Source of the DNA: Aureococcus anophagefferens
Lineage: Eukaryota; Sar; Pelagophyceae; Pelagomonadales; Pelagomonadaceae
NCBI RefSeq assembly: GCF_000186865.1
Contig: NW_008705613.1
Coordinates: 107,974-137,423 of the forward strand
Length of the DNA stretch: 29,450 bases
Direction: 5' to 3'
Positions 1 to 9,395 of this stretch are shown piece by piece. The notes under the pieces are model-generated. The model was not told the origin of the DNA, did not search any database, and saw only the letters and a list, made by a program, of their open reading frames with translations. The stretch's first letter is position 1; each line of letters starts with the position of its first letter. The position numbers and the translations under genes were made by a program.

Positions 1-213
1 CGTGACCAGAGAAAAGAAGATCGCCGCATGATCCACCCGATATGCCCGTCGTCAAAGATGTTGCGATGTCATGCCAAGTACCGGGAGGGAGGTAGACTCC
101 GTGTCCCTGCGCCTTGGACTGACAGTGAGGTGCAGGTCCTGGCAGTGATGTCATGGTTGAAGTTATACACCGAAAAGCATAAACCACCGTCATCATCCGG
201 AACCAGTCTGTGA
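1..213 (+). CDS. Possible 3' end of a gene cut by the left edge
   Basis: An open frame runs from the window edge to a TGA at 211-213 and would encode about 70 residues. It is rich in basic residues near the start and has a Ser/Pro-rich end. I recognise no domain. Frame openness over 70 codons is weak evidence, and no splice signal or homology supports it. It may be the last exon of a gene to the left, or chance. Confidence 0.15.
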   Translation, partial: RDQRKEDRRMIHPICPSSKMLRCHAKYREGGRLRVPAPWTDSEVQVLAVMSWLKLYTEKHKPPSSSGTSL

Positions 214-261
214 GGCAGCGGCAACGGCGACGGCGATCAAGGAACAACATGACATATAGAA

Positions 262-568
262 ATGTTGCAACCGGCATTGCACCAGTGAGTGCATCTGAAA
301 GAGGTTCGAGTCGACTCCCACCTCCAAGCTCAGGTACGAGCACAAAACCAACATCAAAAAGCCTTTTCCCGGGCTGATGAAGGTACGATGCGAAGTTTGT
401 GCACAAGGTCATGGCAAGGCCCGAGACTCCGAACAGTTCTGCGTGGAAGCAAATGGCAAAGACCTATGGCATGTAAATTTACTCTACATACATGTTGATG
501 CACAAAACGTATACCATCGCGGGCATCACGCGTTTGAAGATTCGACGTGCAGTGACAGCAGTAGCTAG
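262..568 (+). CDS. Possible tiny two-exon gene, unknown product
   Basis: ATG at 262, exon 1 262-284, then a perfect GTGAGT donor and an acceptor ending CTCAG at 333. Exon 2 (334-568) continues in phase to a stop, giving about 85 residues. The 49-nt intron matches the size class of the confident introns elsewhere in the window, which is the main argument for the model. The product has a CxxC pair (CEVC) followed by a Gly/His/Lys stretch and a later Cys, but no domain I recognise. The second half, after the WHVN residues, may be read-through. It could equally be chance. Confidence 0.2.
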
Positions 569-1020
569 CCAACCTAACCACACCACCGAACAAATTGCGA
601 TCTTAGCGGAATGCCGCGTACGTTCCGGCAAAGCACCGGGCTGCGGTGAAGTGATTATTTCACCCGTGTGAAACCCTAGCCAATCCACATCGCCTACCAC
701 GTGTTGCCAAAAAAACCACCAAAGCGCCCAGATCTGCGCGACATGCGCCATGATAATGAGTAGCCATCCGAGGAATGACAATGGCTCCAGGAAGCCTTCA
801 CGACTGCACAGCTGATTTCGCAGCAGCTCCACCGCGACTTGTGGCGGAGTCACACTACCCCGAAAGTCTGCAATTTTTAATTATCAAACTTCCAAAACGC
901 CCCGACAGCAGTTTTCGTTTTGTACACGTACATAGGATACTAACTAGCGGACGGAACGAGAACCTTTTAAGACGAAGCCATGGTTCGAGCGTTTTTATCA
1001 GCCCCCAACCACGCGATTAT
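569..1020. other. No supported gene
   Basis: Moderate-GC sequence between the weak left-edge models and the TIR element. The minus strand has an open frame with hydrophobic stretches (479-853), but it lacks an ATG near its start and I do not support it. Confidence 0.4.
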
Positions 1021-1936
1021 CCGCGCTCGGTGCAATTTGGACCAAGAAAACATCAACTTTAGGATCAACATAGCGGAGCTGAAGAACAAAACCACAGGAT
1101 CCGCCGAGCCACCATCCCCGAGGGACCCCTCGCATCTGGGAGGACACCGAACTTGAAGCTCGCCGCGGGCGGGTGCGCCCGGGAAGTCGTCCTGTGGTCC
1201 TACTACGAAACCATGGGTTTCGAGGAGGTTGTAATTTGGACCACCCCAGCGGGATCGGCCTCCGCGGGCCCGCACTCGTCGGTAGCTGCGGCCTGGCGGG
1301 CATCGCAGAGTCATGGGTCGTCGGCGCCGTCCGCGAGCCCGCCGTCGGAGCCGTCGCTAGCAGCGTCGGCCGAATCCTCAGCCGGTTGGCGGCGCCGCAC
1401 TCCCCGTCAAAGTCGTGGAGCTTCGACGTGGCATTGTAGGCCCCGCGGGGCTCGATGACGAGCTTGGCGCCGCGCCGCGCGGCCCCGAGCGCGGCCACCG
1501 GACCGTCCGTGATCGACTTCTGCTTCTTCTTCATGGGGCTCTTTGTCGGACTCTTTGGAGCGGGCGCAAGCGCGCGCGCGCGCGCTGCGCGTCTAGCAGC
1601 GCCCCGGCGCGGCACCCGTCCCCCCGTCGTCGTCCCGCGGCGCGTCGTCCCCATCGACCCGCGGCGCCCCAACGCCGCGGCGCGTCGCCCCCGCATGCTC
1701 ACCGCCAAGGCCGCGGCGCTGCCACCCGATGGGCAGCCCGAAATCGGTCCCTCCGAGACCAAATCCGACAGGGACTTCGAGCGCCGCGTCCCCAGGGAGT
1801 GCCCGGGGGCGCGCGACTGCGAACCCGCGCCGAAGGCGACCAAGAACCGGCCGCGAGACAGCCCTCAGAGGCGGACCATCGTGTGGCTCTCCCCATGGTC
1901 CAAATTACAAAGTGGTCCAAATTGCACCGAGCGCGG
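1021..1936. mobile_element. GC-rich TIR element, about 0.9 kb, non-autonomous
   Basis: The left end (1021-1044) and right end (1913-1936) are a perfect 24-nt inverted repeat containing GCAATTTGGACCA. A second, inner inverted pair, GTAATTTGGACCA at 1231-1243 and TGGTCCAAATTAC near 1897-1909, lies inside it. The interior is far more GC-rich than the flanks and is open in several frames. On the minus strand the frame around 1440-1560 reads as a Lys-rich basic stretch followed by plausible sequence, so a captured coding piece is possible. No transposase is visible and no clean target duplication flanks the repeats, so the class is unresolved. Confidence 0.6.
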
Positions 1937-2081
1937 ATATCCGGAATCACGCAACGATCCCAGTAGCTTCGAGCTCCGCTAGTGTGAGACGCGAAGTGCT
2001 GCCGGTCGCGTGGTGACTCGAACCGTCCTTCGGGGGCTGGGATGGGGCGCGTTTGATCCCCTCGACCCCATTTTGATGTCT

Positions 2082-2130
2082 ATCGACCTCTCGCAGCATC
2101 GGGGATCGCATATCACCATCCCCAGTCAAT
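2082..2130 (-). repeat. Dispersed repeat, copy 1 (pair with 10409-10460)
   Basis: TCGACCTCTCGCAGCATCGG here and TCGACCTCTCCCAGCATCGG near 10412 are nearly identical, with further scattered matches on the right. On the minus strand both translate to RSPMLxEVDR in an open frame. This may be a fragment of a repeat-encoded protein. Confidence 0.5.
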
Positions 2131-2155
2131 TCCCTTCAGTAGGGCTGGGTTGGTC

Positions 2156-2156
2156 G

Positions 2157-2200
<44 letters not shown>

Positions 2201-2240
2201 CGTCGTCACGCGCGCGCGGAAATTCGAACCCACAATCAAG
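2156..2240 (+). repeat. Trinucleotide repeat with TTCGAACC-type flank, copy a
   Basis: A GTC/GCC tract runs into a GTCGTC block, then alternating CG, then TTCGAACCCACAATC. The same order of parts is seen at 9993-10090 (inverted) and twice at 19065-19255. It is therefore a dispersed repeat carrying a microsatellite, not an isolated simple repeat. Apparent ORFs through it are low-complexity artefacts. Confidence 0.7.
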
Positions 2241-2600
2241 GGCAGCGGACGTCCGGAAATAGCATCTCAATTCCACCCGGGAAGGGCGAACTCGTACATA
2301 AACCACACGAAACGACCTAACAACCGCGTAACGCGACGCGCGCATGATGTCGTGGACGCTGAGACGCACTGTACCGTTACGCGGCTGTCAGAGCGACTCC
2401 GGACCCGCCCCCGGGGCTCCGGTCGCAGCCCATAACGTGCGCAGCGGCGCTTCAACGCGATTCAATCCAGTACAGGTAATCTTCGATTAGCCAGGAAAGT
2501 AGCGCCCAAAGGGGAGAGAGAGAATGAGCTGCTATTTATTATTGCAGCCCAGTCGATGCTCGCTTCTTATGCTCTTATCTGGCCGGCGTTGCTAAAGCAG

Positions 2601-2614
2601 CCCGCCGGCGGGAT
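2601..2614. repeat. CCCGCCGGCGGGAT palindromic motif
   Basis: A short palindrome core that recurs inside the larger palindromes at 22389-22460. A run of ten G follows at 2622-2631. Confidence 0.4.
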
Positions 2615-2719
2615 TCTTTCTGGGGGGGGGGCATAGTGTAGACCCGGGAGGCGGCAGCCATGGTCAGGACCAATCCGATCCCGGAGGAGCTGAGGGGTCG
2701 GCGGGGTCCGACGCAACGG

Positions 2720-3117
2720 CTTACCTAACATGTTACTTACGACTTACATTCGGCCAAAACGACTTACCTGACGGGTTACTTTCGGACTCGGCGACTTACC
2801 CGGCGGCCTACCCCGGCGGCCCGAGGCCGCGGGGGGCCCGGGGCGCCGCTTCGCGGAGCGCGCGCGCAGCCGGGCAATCGGCGGCGTCGGCGCCGTGGAT
2901 GTCGGGGGCCGGCGCGATCGCCGGCGCCGCGCCGCCATTGCTTCAGCTCGCGTGGCGTCGCCAAGCAGTAATAAAAACTATCAGCAGCCCGCGGGTTTTG
3001 GCGAGTGCCCAGTCATCCGTCCGTTTTGGCGAGCCCAACGACTTACCCCGGGGCCCGCGACTTACCTTACGACTTATAATCGGCGCCAGCGACTTTAAAA
3101 CGGGTTACTTTTATCGT
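2720..3117 (+). repeat. Degenerate CGACTTAC repeats flanking a GC-rich core
   Basis: ACGACTTAC or close variants occur about six times in two clusters (about 2724-2800 and 3038-3117). Both clusters also contain GGGTTACTTT. The core between them is very GC-rich. The two clusters look like diverged direct copies of one unit. No coding capacity is supported. Confidence 0.45.
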
Positions 3118-3295
3118 TGCGTCGGACCCCGGGGGTCGCCCGTTCAGTGAATAGGCGGAGACCTTGCCAGCGCGGGAGGCGCTGAGGGAAGGATAAAACC
3201 CCCGACCCCGTGACCTTTGCTTTGGGGCTGTTGCCCCTAGCTAACGCGATATTTAGATCAAATAAGTTCAAGTAGAGTCTCGTTGGGCATTCAAG

Positions 3296-3505
3296 CACGA
3301 CTTCCGACCCGAACTGGCGACCCCACACCCCTGAAGACTTAGTGTCTCGGTCGATACGATTAGCGCGCCAACTCGACTTCCCGGCTTGGCAGGGGGCATA
3401 GTTCACTAATTTTGCAGTCCGTCGACGAGGCGTCTATGACATGCATACTACGGCCGGCGGCCAGAAATAATAAATAAATACTTCTATGGGGCGCTCCAGC
3501 CCTAT
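3296..3505 (-). repeat. SINE-like or MITE-like dispersed repeat, copy A
   Basis: It shares with copies B (9150-9395) and C (19862-20118) an ordered set of blocks: GACCCGAAC..GCGACC, then a conserved segment reading AATTTTG, then CTCTATG-type and GCCGGC blocks, then an A/T-rich stretch and CTATGGGGCGCTCCAGCCCTATG. On the minus strand the first block reads GGTCGCCAGTTCGGGTC, which resembles the T arm/box B of a tRNA, and the 40 nt before it recall a tRNA-Leu variable arm. The body lies upstream of this tRNA-like part, which is unusual for a SINE. Confidence 0.5.
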
Positions 3506-3605
3506 GGTTGTTTTCGTCCTTGGTGGTTTGGGCTGCCAGCATTAGAGTGGTTTGTGGTGTGAGCTCACCCAATCACATCACCGTGCCGGGCCGTGAAGAC
3601 GCCAT

Positions 3606-4220
3606 ATGGCAAACCTGTTTGACATCAACTTGGTATGCCTTGATGGAGGAGAGCACTTTGTGGGTGATGGAGAGACGCATGCGGATACAGCGGGGGCAGC
3701 CGACTTCATCAGAACACCGGTATCTGGGAATGATCACCTAGACGCGGTGGGAGGCGGGGTCGTGGATTTCGATTTGGACGATGATGGCGCAAACAGCGCC
3801 GAGGAGGACATGAACATACGTGGAGGGATATCTGACAATGATAGTGATGACACAGCTCCAGCGGTAGAAGAATCGCCGAAGCGAGACTGTGCCAAGTATG
3901 CATTGAAACAAGTTAGGGACGTTGATCCAAGGTCTTTGCCACCCCAGACCATTGTTCTCCAAAGGTCGGCTCAATTTTCCTCTGAGCCGAGCATGAAGAC
4001 ACGGATAGAGCTATTGCCGCATCCTTTGACGCAGGTCAAGAAACCCTGGCACCTTGAGATGCTCGATAGCCTCATGGGCTCATCCGCACATCATGCCCGG
4101 GCCCACTCCACAGTCACTCACAATAAAGGTGGCGCGATGACATATGAAGAAGCTCTGCGCCGGCGACCCACGAGAAGGCAACCAAAGGGGATTCCCGTAC
4201 GTCGCATTGGAAGCGTCTAA
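3606..4220 (+). CDS. Unknown acidic protein, about 204 aa
   Basis: A single open frame from an ATG at 3606 in moderate-GC sequence, unlike the GC-rich repeats around it. The first 50 residues are mixed. An Asp/Glu-rich stretch follows (about residues 55-90), with an RDVDPRSLPPQTIVLQR segment near residue 105 and a strongly basic Arg/Lys-rich C terminus. I recognise no domain, and there is no signal peptide or membrane segment. The acidic middle and basic tail would suit a nuclear or nucleic-acid-associated protein, but that is only a guess. It lies just downstream of a dispersed repeat and 370 bp upstream of the Mutator-like element. It could be part of a longer spliced gene. Confidence 0.4.
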   Translation: MANLFDINLVCLDGGEHFVGDGETHADTAGAADFIRTPVSGNDHLDAVGGGVVDFDLDDDGANSAEEDMNIRGGISDNDSDDTAPAVEESPKRDCAKYALKQVRDVDPRSLPPQTIVLQRSAQFSSEPSMKTRIELLPHPLTQVKKPWHLEMLDSLMGSSAHHARAHSTVTHNKGGAMTYEEALRRRPTRRQPKGIPVRRIGSV

Positions 4221-4591
4221 ATTGCCAGGGAGTGGCTTGTGGCTCGATGCTATGGCCACCCCGCTACGGCGCTGCCCACATCCACAGGCCAGCACTTTCG
4301 GCTTCCAACCGAGGGCCATTGCTCCCACGCTACAAACAGGCTAAGGGCAGTCTTGGTTCCGTTCACAGTCGACCCCCCCCGAGTGGTGCGTTTTTAATTC
4401 GCGCTTCGGCGGGAGGGGTGCGAGGGCTGGGGCTAGGACGTCCCTCGGACGCGCCATGGTTCCCCGCGTTTATCGTAGAGAGATAGAGGGTTTTGTATCT
4501 CCCTAGTGGCTCGCTGGTACAGAGCCACTCAATATCCTTTCCCTTCCTTAATACTTTCTAACCCTGAGCACTATAGTTGCGTCCCGCACTG

Positions 4592-4600
4592 TAATAGACG
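4592..4600 (+). repeat. Left target site duplication
   Basis: TAATAGACG (10 bp if the next G is counted) is repeated exactly at 6224-6232 on the other side of the element. Nine to ten bp is the duplication length expected for Mutator-like transposons. Confidence 0.85.
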
Positions 4601-4621
4601 GGAGAAAATATTTTTCTGGGA

Positions 4622-4681
4622 TTAGTGGCCTATTTTTCTGGGTTTAGTGCCGGGAACTGCGTTTCTGGGTTTAGTGACCGG
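4622..4681 (+). repeat. Left terminal inverted repeat (perfect core)
   Basis: Sixty nt identical to the reverse complement of 6144-6203. It contains spaced CTGGGTTTAGTG motifs, and more copies follow to about 4735. These are candidate transposase binding sites. Confidence 0.9.
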
Positions 4682-4779
4682 CGAACGGACCTCCTGGGTT
4701 TAGTGATCGGTCAGTTAGACTTTTTGGGTTTAGGATATTCAAACACGGCTCCGCTGACCGCCGACAGCAACGCCGTGGT

Positions 4780-5358
4780 ATGGCGGGGATCGCGACGCTC
4801 GCGGCCGAGGCCTTCGCCGCGAGCGTCGCGCGCTTCCACGCCGAGGCCGCGGCCGCGCGCGAGGCGGCGGCCGAGGCGCCGCCGCCCGGCGCGGGCGACG
4901 TGCGGCTCGAGCGCTACAACGCCGCGAGCCGACTCTGGCACACGCTCGCGGCCCCGGCCGCGCCGCCCGCCGCGGCGGGGGCGGAGCGCCCCGCCGCCGA
5001 GGTCGCGCGGCTCGAGGCCGAGCGGCGCGCGGCCGAGGAAGCCCGCGGCCGCGCGTTGCCGCCGCCCCCCGAGCCCAAGGACGACGCGCGCGACGCGCGC
5101 GACGCGCTCAAGGCGCACGGCGAGGCGCCCGTCGACGACGAGGCCGAGGCGCCCGTCGAACTGCCCGAGCTGCCCGTCCAGGACGACGACGCGCGCGACG
5201 CGCGCGACGAGGTCGTGGCCTGGGTCCGGGCCCACGCGGTGTCGGGCACGAGCAACACGATCAAGGAGATCTACGCGGCCGTCGCGGACCGCTTCGGCGT
5301 CGAGCTCACGAAGCCGTGGAAGATGCTCATCAAGCGCGTCGTGACCGAGGCGCTCAAG

Positions 5359-5397
<39 letters not shown>

Positions 5398-6124
5398 GCC
5401 GGCGAGGCGCCCGTCGAGGCGCCCGACGACGACATCGACGCCTACGACGACGACGACGACGACGCCTACGAGGAGGACGCGTCCGTCGAGGCGCCCGACG
5501 AGCGCGGCGTGTCCGGCGAGTCCGGCGACGACGACGACGACGACGACGGCCTTAAGATCTACGACGATTGCGACGACGACGACGACGACGCGTCCTTCGA
5601 CGAGCCGGATCTGGAGCCCAAGCCCAAGCACAAGCAGACGCGGGACGACAGCGTGCCCTGGCGCACGACGAAGACGTGGACGGGCGGAACGTTCGACGAG
5701 AAGGCGCTGGACGACCACCTGGAGCTGCTCAGCGAGGACGGCTCGGAGTGGACCGGCGGGGGCGGCTACTCCCAGAAGTGCGGCGACCGGATCATCTACA
5801 AAAAGTCTTCGACAGTGTCTCTCGCGCGCGCGCCTCCGCCTCCCGCGATCCCGACGCACGCGTCGCCGCCCGCGATCCTGCCGCACGTGTCGCAGGTGCA
5901 AGTGGGAGAAGAAGCTCAAGTGCCCGTGCAAGGTCCGCATCGTGCACCCGGCGGACCAGCCCGGCGTCACCTATTTTCAGGAACGCCTGGGCCACGTGCA
6001 CAACTTCGACGACGAGATGAAGACGTCCACGACGCTGCCGGTGAAGATCCGCGAGATCGTCGCGCCCAGGGCGCCAAAACCCAAAATCCCACCTTGTTGT
6101 TGTAAACTCAAAAACGCACTCTAA
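4780..6124 (+). CDS. MULE-borne DEK-C-like / zinc-finger protein
   Basis: Two exons: 4780-5804 and 5896-6124, with a 91-nt GT-AG intron, giving about 417 aa. Without the intron the frame drifts into Arg/Pro-rich nonsense; with it the sequence reads GDRIIYKKCKWEKKLKCPC and ends in GHVHN. This C..C..HxH arrangement is typical of the WRKY/FLYWCH-type DNA-binding finger at the N terminus of MULE transposases. Before it lie an Ala/Glu-rich helical region (residues 1-90), a segment near 160-195 resembling the DEK C-terminal DNA-binding fold (SNTIKEIYAAVADRFGVEL), and several poly-Asp runs coded by GAC repeats. The DDE catalytic core that should follow the finger is absent; the frame ends in the right TIR at TAA 6122-6124. 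It may bind TIRs without cutting, or be a decaying relic. Confidence 0.6.
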
Positions 6125-6143
6125 AACCCAGAAACGCAGTTTC

Positions 6144-6203
6144 CCGGTCACTAAACCCAGAAACGCAGTTCCCGGCACTAAACCCAGAAAAATAGGCCAC
6201 TAA
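6144..6203 (-). repeat. Right terminal inverted repeat (perfect core)
   Basis: Reverse complement of 4622-4681. The internal gene's stop codon lies just outside this core, in the imperfect part of the TIR. Confidence 0.9.
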
Positions 6204-6223
6204 ACCCAAAACAATAGGGATCC

Positions 6224-6232
6224 TAATAGACG
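6224..6232 (+). repeat. Right target site duplication
   Basis: TAATAGACG, identical to 4592-4600; the following G extends it to 10 bp. Confidence 0.85.
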
Positions 6233-6233
6233 G

Positions 6234-7142
6234 AGAGTCTTCCTGGACCTAGTGAGGCAGATCCTTTGCCCGTTCGTCCAGTAGCCCCGGCCTCCGTCAC
6301 GGTATACTACGGCGGCTGAGGTGACGTTGGCCCAATCCGGTTTGGGAGCTACCCCAAACCTGTTTGGCGTATGTGAGCCCGTTGAACGCGCGATCCTCGT
6401 CGATTTTTGCAGCCTGAGTGTTCCAGACTTGGGGTGTGGTGGTTAGGTGGATACGGGGGATACCCCGAGGGGGATACTAGTACCCCGGGGGTATCTCTGC
6501 GGCCCCGCAGTGGGAGAGCTGTAGCCGAGTTGGAAACGGCGTGGCTCGACCACTGGGAAAAATCCGCGAGTGGGAGCCGGAAGTGGGCCTGGTCTCGACC
6601 GGCCGGCCACGAGGGCGAGCGGGAGGGATAAGACTTAAAACTGGATTGGAATGAATTAAGGAAGGGAAGGAAGACTAGCAGGATGCGCAGTAGGGGCGCA
6701 GCGGGGTATGGTGCACGGCAACATCAAGGTGCAGTTCACTGGGGATTAGGGTAGAAGTCTCTTTATCTCTCTAAGGTAGCCTAGCCAACTACCTTTACAG
6801 AAGTACTAGGGGAGCATGTAATCCTGGTTAGGATACTGGCTGCTCATTATTTGCCCAGGCCCAGCCCCCCATATATTGGCTGCTCATTATTTGTTCATCA
6901 TCCCCTCAGCCAATAATACATGTTATCAAGAATAATTATATTGCGGCTCTTCCTTTTCTTTTTATGGCATATCACGGACTTAGCCATCCACCCCCGGTCA
7001 GCACGAAAATTGCTCTGTAGACGTGTCGCTCTATCAACTTGGACGGGAGCCGTTATCGAACCGACCCAAATCAGCGATTCGACAATGAAGCGGAAGGGTT
7101 GTCTGGACACTCCGTGAGCCGATCGCAGCCCGCTGTACTGAG
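6234..7142. other. Intergenic, with a 17-nt direct repeat
   Basis: No supported gene. TGGCTGCTCATTATTTG occurs at 6837-6853 and 6877-6893 (40-nt period). The rest is mixed-composition spacer leading into the SET gene. Confidence 0.5.
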
Positions 7143-8648
7143 ATGGCATCGTTCGAGGACCCCGCAAAATCCTGGGCGCGAGACCGCGATAAGTTCAAGG
7201 AACGGACGGGAGACGCGTCTGAAGCACAAAAAGAAATTGCTTTCGTACAGTGGTTGACCGAAAATGGCGGTAAGTTTGCCGATTGCGTCGAGTTACGATC
7301 TTACGATGATGAGGTGCGAGGTGTGCATGCGACACGGGATCTCGAAACTGAAGAAATCCTTGTGGAAGTGCCCTTGAAATGTCTAATTACAGTCGAAATG
7401 GGCAAGGCGACAGATGTAGGGCGCGCTGTATTGGAAGCGGAATTAGAGCTAGACGCGCCAAAGCATGTATTCCTCATGTTGTTTGTCCTACTCGACCGGC
7501 GCGATAGCTCGACCTTCTTTGCACCCTACTATGACATCCTGCCATCGACGCTAAGCAACATGCCCATCTTCTGGCAGCCTGATGAATTGGAATGGCTCAA
7601 GGGTTCGTACCTCTTGACACAGATTGAGGAACGGAAACGGGCTATCAAAGCTGATTACGAAGCCATCTGTGGGATTTGGCCCTCCTTCATAGATGTTTGC
7701 ACGTTGGAAGAATTCAAGTGGGCCCGTATGTGCGTATGCTCTCGAAATTTCGGTGTAGTTGTCAATGGCGCGCGTACATCAGCTATGGTCCCATATGCGG
7801 ACATGCTGAATCACTTTCGGCCAAGGGAGACTAAATGGACCTTCGACAACTCACGCGGTGCATTCACAATCACATCGCTCCAGAAAATTAGTGTTGGTTC
7901 GCAGATCTATGATTCATATGGCCAGAAGTGTAACCATCGATTTTTGCTTAATTACGGGTTCGCCATCGAGGACAATAAGGAGCCAGATGGCTTCTGCCCC
8001 AATGAAGCAGCTCTTTTGTTGCAACTCTCTCCTCATGACGCCCTCGCATCTCGAAAGCAGCTACTATGGATTCGTGATGGAGCTGTAGGTGCGAAGCGTA
8101 TTCGTGTATGCGCAAACGATAACGAAAACTTCCGTGGCTGTATGTCGCTCCTCCGGGTCATGGCTGCTGACGAGGCCGACCTCGATCGGATCCTGGGTCA
8201 AAACCCATATGGGAGCTACCGTACCGCGTCGGACGTCCATTTCCCAATTTCATTAAGAAATGAATGTGAAGCCCTCAATCTCTTGAAACATATTTGCCAA
8301 AGCATGCTCGATCACTATCCATGTGACTTATCTGAGGATATACAGGCACTTGCCAATGATCATTTGATGCCATTTTCGAATGAACGCCACGCTAGGATTC
8401 ACGTCAAATCCGAAAAGGTCGTTCTCCACCATTATGTGCGTTTTGCAACCACAGCCCTTGAGTTGACCCATATGCGACCTGACGACTTTGATGCTTCCGT
8501 GGCCAGGCTTTTCAATTCTAATGACCATCGTCATGTTGCCACCTATTCTAATGGCATCCTGCGCCAAGTACGGCGCATTGGTCGTGTGCAGGTGAACGTG
8601 GCTAAATCATCTTCTCAGATCGACCTTTCATCACCCACTATTGTGTAG
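7143..8648 (+). CDS. SET-domain protein methyltransferase (SETD3/LSMT-like)
   Basis: Intronless, 501 aa. The split SET domain runs from about residue 50 to 275. An N-terminal strand (RGVHATRDLETEEILVEVP) is followed by a helical insertion, then the motif PYADMLNH, and finally the C-terminal SET signature YDSYGQKCNHRFLLNYGF at 256-273. The NH at 264-265 contacts the methyl donor S-adenosylmethionine and the tyrosines line the lysine or histidine channel in this family. Residues 290-480 form the helical Rubisco-LSMT-type substrate-binding domain. Family members methylate non-histone proteins such as Rubisco, ribosomal proteins, EF1A or actin His; the substrate here cannot be told. All key motifs are intact and the length is normal. 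The ATG at 7143 is preferred because residues right after it are already family-like. It contrasts with its intron-rich neighbours. Confidence 0.85.
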   Translation: MASFEDPAKSWARDRDKFKERTGDASEAQKEIAFVQWLTENGGKFADCVELRSYDDEVRGVHATRDLETEEILVEVPLKCLITVEMGKATDVGRAVLEAELELDAPKHVFLMLFVLLDRRDSSTFFAPYYDILPSTLSNMPIFWQPDELEWLKGSYLLTQIEERKRAIKADYEAICGIWPSFIDVCTLEEFKWARMCVCSRNFGVVVNGARTSAMVPYADMLNHFRPRETKWTFDNSRGAFTITSLQKISVGSQIYDSYGQKCNHRFLLNYGFAIEDNKEPDGFCPNEAALLLQLSPHDALASRKQLLWIRDGAVGAKRIRVCANDNENFRGCMSLLRVMAADEADLDRILGQNPYGSYRTASDVHFPISLRNECEALNLLKHICQSMLDHYPCDLSEDIQALANDHLMPFSNERHARIHVKSEKVVLHHYVRFATTALELTHMRPDDFDASVARLFNSNDHRHVATYSNGILRQVRRIGRVQVNVAKSSSQIDLSSPTIV

Positions 8649-9149
8649 TTTATATTCGATACATCACGAATCTGTCCAAGCAGCGCGACCCCACTTACAA
8701 TCGCAGTGCGCCTCAACGCCGAAATCATGCCGTGTGGCCGCGGAGCAGGTCGTCCTGCATGCTGGCGCCGGATCAAGATTGGTGATACAACGCCAAGTAT
8801 TGGCCTCCCCGGACCTCCAAGGCTGCCCTAAGCGCCCTTGAACGCGTGGACATGACGAACCCAACGGAACTGAGTTCGCGTCTTGCTCGCTCTCCTAGGC
8901 CCGCGTTACTGGGGTTGGGTCTTGGTGGAGACTGCCCCGCTTATTTTGGTAGTTTGGTCCCAGCGTTTGGCGCCTAGTGTCATAGTAGCCTCCACTAGTT
9001 ATACCCACTGCACATAGGCCCTGCACGCTGGCCCTGCATAGGCCCGCACTAGGTCCCTGGTGCGGCCCGGCCAGTGTGGGAAACGAATAATATAGACTAA
9101 TTGTCCCACGTCCGTTGGGGGGAAGTGCCACTGCACATTGAAGATATAT
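8649..9149. other. Intergenic spacer
   Basis: No supported gene. Short redundant GGCCCTGCA-type words occur around 9015-9050. The 3' signal of the SET gene cannot be fixed. Confidence 0.4.
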
Positions 9150-9395
9150 CATCCGATTCCCGACCCGAACCAACGACCCCAACCTCTCAAAACGCCTCAG
9201 GTGATATGTTTAGCCTGAGCGCGCTAACTTGAGAGCGCGGCCTGGCCGGGGCCATAATTCACCAATTTTGCCTCAATTTGAGTTCCGGCGTGACCCCCGC
9301 GCGCGCGGCCGACGGAGGACCTCTATGAGGACCTCCCGCCGGGCGACGGCCGAATGATTATTAGTATTTCCTATGGGCGCGTCTAGCCCTATGAG
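9150..9395 (-). repeat. SINE-like or MITE-like dispersed repeat, copy B
   Basis: Best copy of the family also seen at 3296-3505 and 19862-20118. It has GACCCGAACCAACGACC at the left, CATAATTCACCAATTTTGCC in the middle, then GGACCTCTATGAGGACC and GTATTTCCTATGGGCGCGTC at the right. On the minus strand the tRNA-like part (about 9160-9240) has a GGTTCGGGTC box-B-like motif and an outer CTCTCAA/TTGAGAG stem around an inner TCAGG/CCTGA stem. Confidence 0.55.

Larger units (their letters stand above)
4601..6223 (+). mobile_element. Mutator-like (MULE) TIR element, 1.6 kb, gene-carrying
   Basis: The element is bounded by a 9-10 bp direct duplication and by long inverted ends. The perfect core is 60 nt (4622-4681 against 6144-6203), with imperfect homology continuing on both sides. 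Each TIR is itself built from repeats of TTTCTGGGTTTAGTG, about four or five on the left and four on the right. Long TIRs plus a 9-10 bp duplication are the hallmark of MULEs. The interior is very GC-rich and carries one two-exon gene but no transposase catalytic core, so the element is non-autonomous, either a MULE deletion derivative or a Pack-MULE-like gene carrier. Confidence 0.88.

Noticed and set aside
479..853. Minus-strand frame with hydrophobic stretches
   Set aside because: No ATG near its start, no family likeness, and it overlaps a competing weak model on the other strand.
998..1843. A 281-codon minus-strand frame and overlapping plus-strand frames
   Set aside because: GC-rich DNA leaves several frames open at once. 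The frame crosses the TIR and has no ATG-initiated domain-like start. Only the idea of a captured fragment inside the element is kept.
4711..5970. A 419-codon minus-strand frame rich in Val and Arg
   Set aside because: Mirror image of the GAC/GCG-rich coding strand of the MULE gene; Val runs are the complement of Asp codons.
9160..9240. A functional tRNA gene on the minus strand
   Set aside because: Box-B-like motif is present, but no proper acceptor stem or anticodon arm forms; it recurs as part of a dispersed repeat.
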